A stretch of DNA of 64,000 nucleotides from Phycomyces nitens. Lineage: Eukaryota; Mucoromycota; Mucoromycetes; Mucorales; Phycomycetaceae. Location of the stretch: assembly GCA_022702545.1 (NCBI GenBank), contig JAHRBC010000003.1, positions 6,076,001 to 6,140,000 on the forward strand, in the 5' to 3' direction. A program made the position numbers and the translations under genes. Under the pieces are notes generated by a model. That model was not told where the DNA came from, searched no databases, and saw nothing but the letters and a program-made list of their open reading frames with translations. Shown piece by piece: positions 62,843 to 64,000 of this stretch; the first letter of the stretch is position 1; every line of letters starts with the position of its first letter.

Positions 62843-62876
62843 AGATACCTTTTAATGTCGTCCATTTTGAGGCTCC

Positions 62877-62884
62877 TATAAAAA
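62877..62884 (+). promoter_or_regulatory. TATA box of TRR1
   Basis: TATAAAAA lies 50 bp before the ATG, followed by a C/T-rich leader. Confidence 0.55.
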
Positions 62885-62934
62885 CCTAGGCCTGTCCACG
62901 TACTTTTGGCTCTATTCCCCATCTTCTTCTCCTA

Positions 62935-64000
62935 ATGGCTCCTCAACACCACAAAGTCGTCATTATCGGTTCTGGCCCTGCTGGTAAGAAACTTCCCTCA
63001 CCTTATCTGAATCCAATCGTGCGATCCAGTCTACTCACCATCCACTATTCTTTATCACCATAAAAAAAAGGCCACACCGCTGCCATCTACTTGGCTCGTG
63101 CCAACCTCCAGCCCTTTATGTTTGAAGGTATGATGGCCAACGGATTCGCTCCCGGAGGACAGTTGACCACCACAACCAATGTCGAGAACTTCCCCGGATT
63201 CCCTACCGGTATCATGGGTGGAGAATTGATGGACAAGATGCGTGAGCAGTCTGTCCATTTTGGCACTGAGATCGAGACCGAGACCATCACCAAGCTCGAT
63301 ACTTCTGCTCGTCCCTTTAAGCTCTGGCGCGAGGGCAGCGAATCCGATAAGGAGCCCACCGACACTGCTGATGCCGTAATTATTGCCACTGGTGCCTCTG
63401 CCAAGCGTATGCATCTCCCTGGAGAAGATGTCTACTGGCAAAACGGAATTTCTGCCTGTGCTGTCTGTGATGGTGCTGTGCCCATCTTCCGCAACAAGCC
63501 CTTGGTTGTTATTGGCGGTGGTGACTCTGCTGCTGAGGAAGCCATCTATTTGACAAAGTGTAAGTGATCTTTATAAAGCGTCAAAGGGGCTGTTCTGACA
63601 GTTGTGGGTTACATATATATGTATATATATAGATGCTTCGCATGTCCACGTTCTTGTACGTCGCGATAAGCTTAGAGCCTCCAAGGTTATGGCTGCTCGT
63701 CTGTTGAAGCATCCCAAGGTCACTGTCCACTTTAACAGTGCTCCTACCGAGGCTCTTGGTGACGGCAACCTGTTGAGCTCAGTTGCCACCAAGAACACCG
63801 TAACTGGTGCTACAGGCAACATCCCTGCCAACGGTCTCTTCTACGCCATTGGCCACATCCCTGCTACTGAGTTGGTCAAGGGCCAGGTTAACTTGGATAC
63901 CGATGGTTATATCAGCACAATCCCCGGTACTGCCGAGACTAACATCGTTGGTCTGTTCGCAGCTGGTGATGTCCAGGATAAGCGTTATCGCCAGGCTGTT
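62935..64000 (+). CDS. TRR1: Thioredoxin reductase (3' end cut by the window)
   Basis: Exons 62935-62983, 63071-63559 and 63633 onward stay in one frame to the window edge (about 302 codons; the full family length is about 320). The enzyme uses NADPH and FAD to reduce thioredoxin. Visible parts are the FAD-binding [19 protein letters not shown], the block [17 protein letters not shown], the redox centre CAVCDGA (low-molecular-weight type), the NADPH-binding [12 protein letters not shown] with [10 protein letters not shown], and [15 protein letters not shown] near the end. The substrate-side structure is the bacterial/fungal type, unlike the selenocysteine enzyme of animals. The promoter carries two TTACTAA sites and a TGAGTCA, fitting oxidative-stress control. 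Confidence 0.96.

Overview
This is nuclear DNA from a filamentous, early-diverging fungus, most likely a member of the Mucoromycota (Mucorales-like). Genes are split by many short introns (mostly 40-80 nt) with GT..AG ends and good branch sites. Intergenic DNA is very AT-rich. The gene set (velvet regulator, cerevisin-like protease, Skt5-like chitin synthase activator with a CaaX tail, PMR1, ALG8, DBP4, TRR1) is fungal. A U12-type AT-AC intron and several GC-AG introns fit a lineage outside the yeasts. The species assignment is inference.

Layout. Positions 1-4.6 kb and 7.7-18.9 kb are accessory DNA: three degraded Tc1/mariner-type transposase copies, an 80-bp palindromic mini-element, a 364-bp fold-back element, a Helitron-like fragment carrying a ~98-bp tandem repeat, and a minus-strand region (10.1-13.6 kb) with intron-containing but broken coding sequence. 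Within this lie a kelch-repeat membrane protein (4.7-7.7 kb) and an intronless F-box protein (15.3-17.1 kb). From 18.9 to 33.3 kb the window is gene-dense: PMR1 Ca/Mn pump, a UBAP1-like ESCRT-I candidate, a Set7-like SET protein, the DBP4 helicase, a PKA catalytic subunit and ALG8. After a 2.5-kb gap come a secreted or vacuolar subtilase and ribosomal protein uL13 (35.9-38.5 kb). A 3.9-kb gap is followed by a velvet factor, a TBC-like Rab-GAP, a START-domain protein and a GATA-like zinc-finger protein (42.3-50.0 kb). A 7-kb AT-rich gap without convincing genes leads to a NADAR-like/PAH fusion, TMEM14, an Skt5-like protein (57.2-61.0 kb) and the 5' part of thioredoxin reductase, cut by the window end.

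The gene models were built by hand from splice signals, and each multi-exon model keeps one reading frame from start to stop. The genes are mostly unrelated housekeeping functions (secretory pathway: PMR1, ALG8, UBAP1-like, TBC; ribosome biogenesis: DBP4, uL13; signalling and regulation: PKA, velvet, SET, zinc finger; cell wall: Skt5). They show no sign of forming a cluster. The most unusual observations are the minor-spliceosome AT-AC intron in ALG8, the high share of GC-AG introns (4 of about 70), the NADAR-PAH fusion, the UBAP1-like protein, and redox-type promoter sites in front of TRR1.
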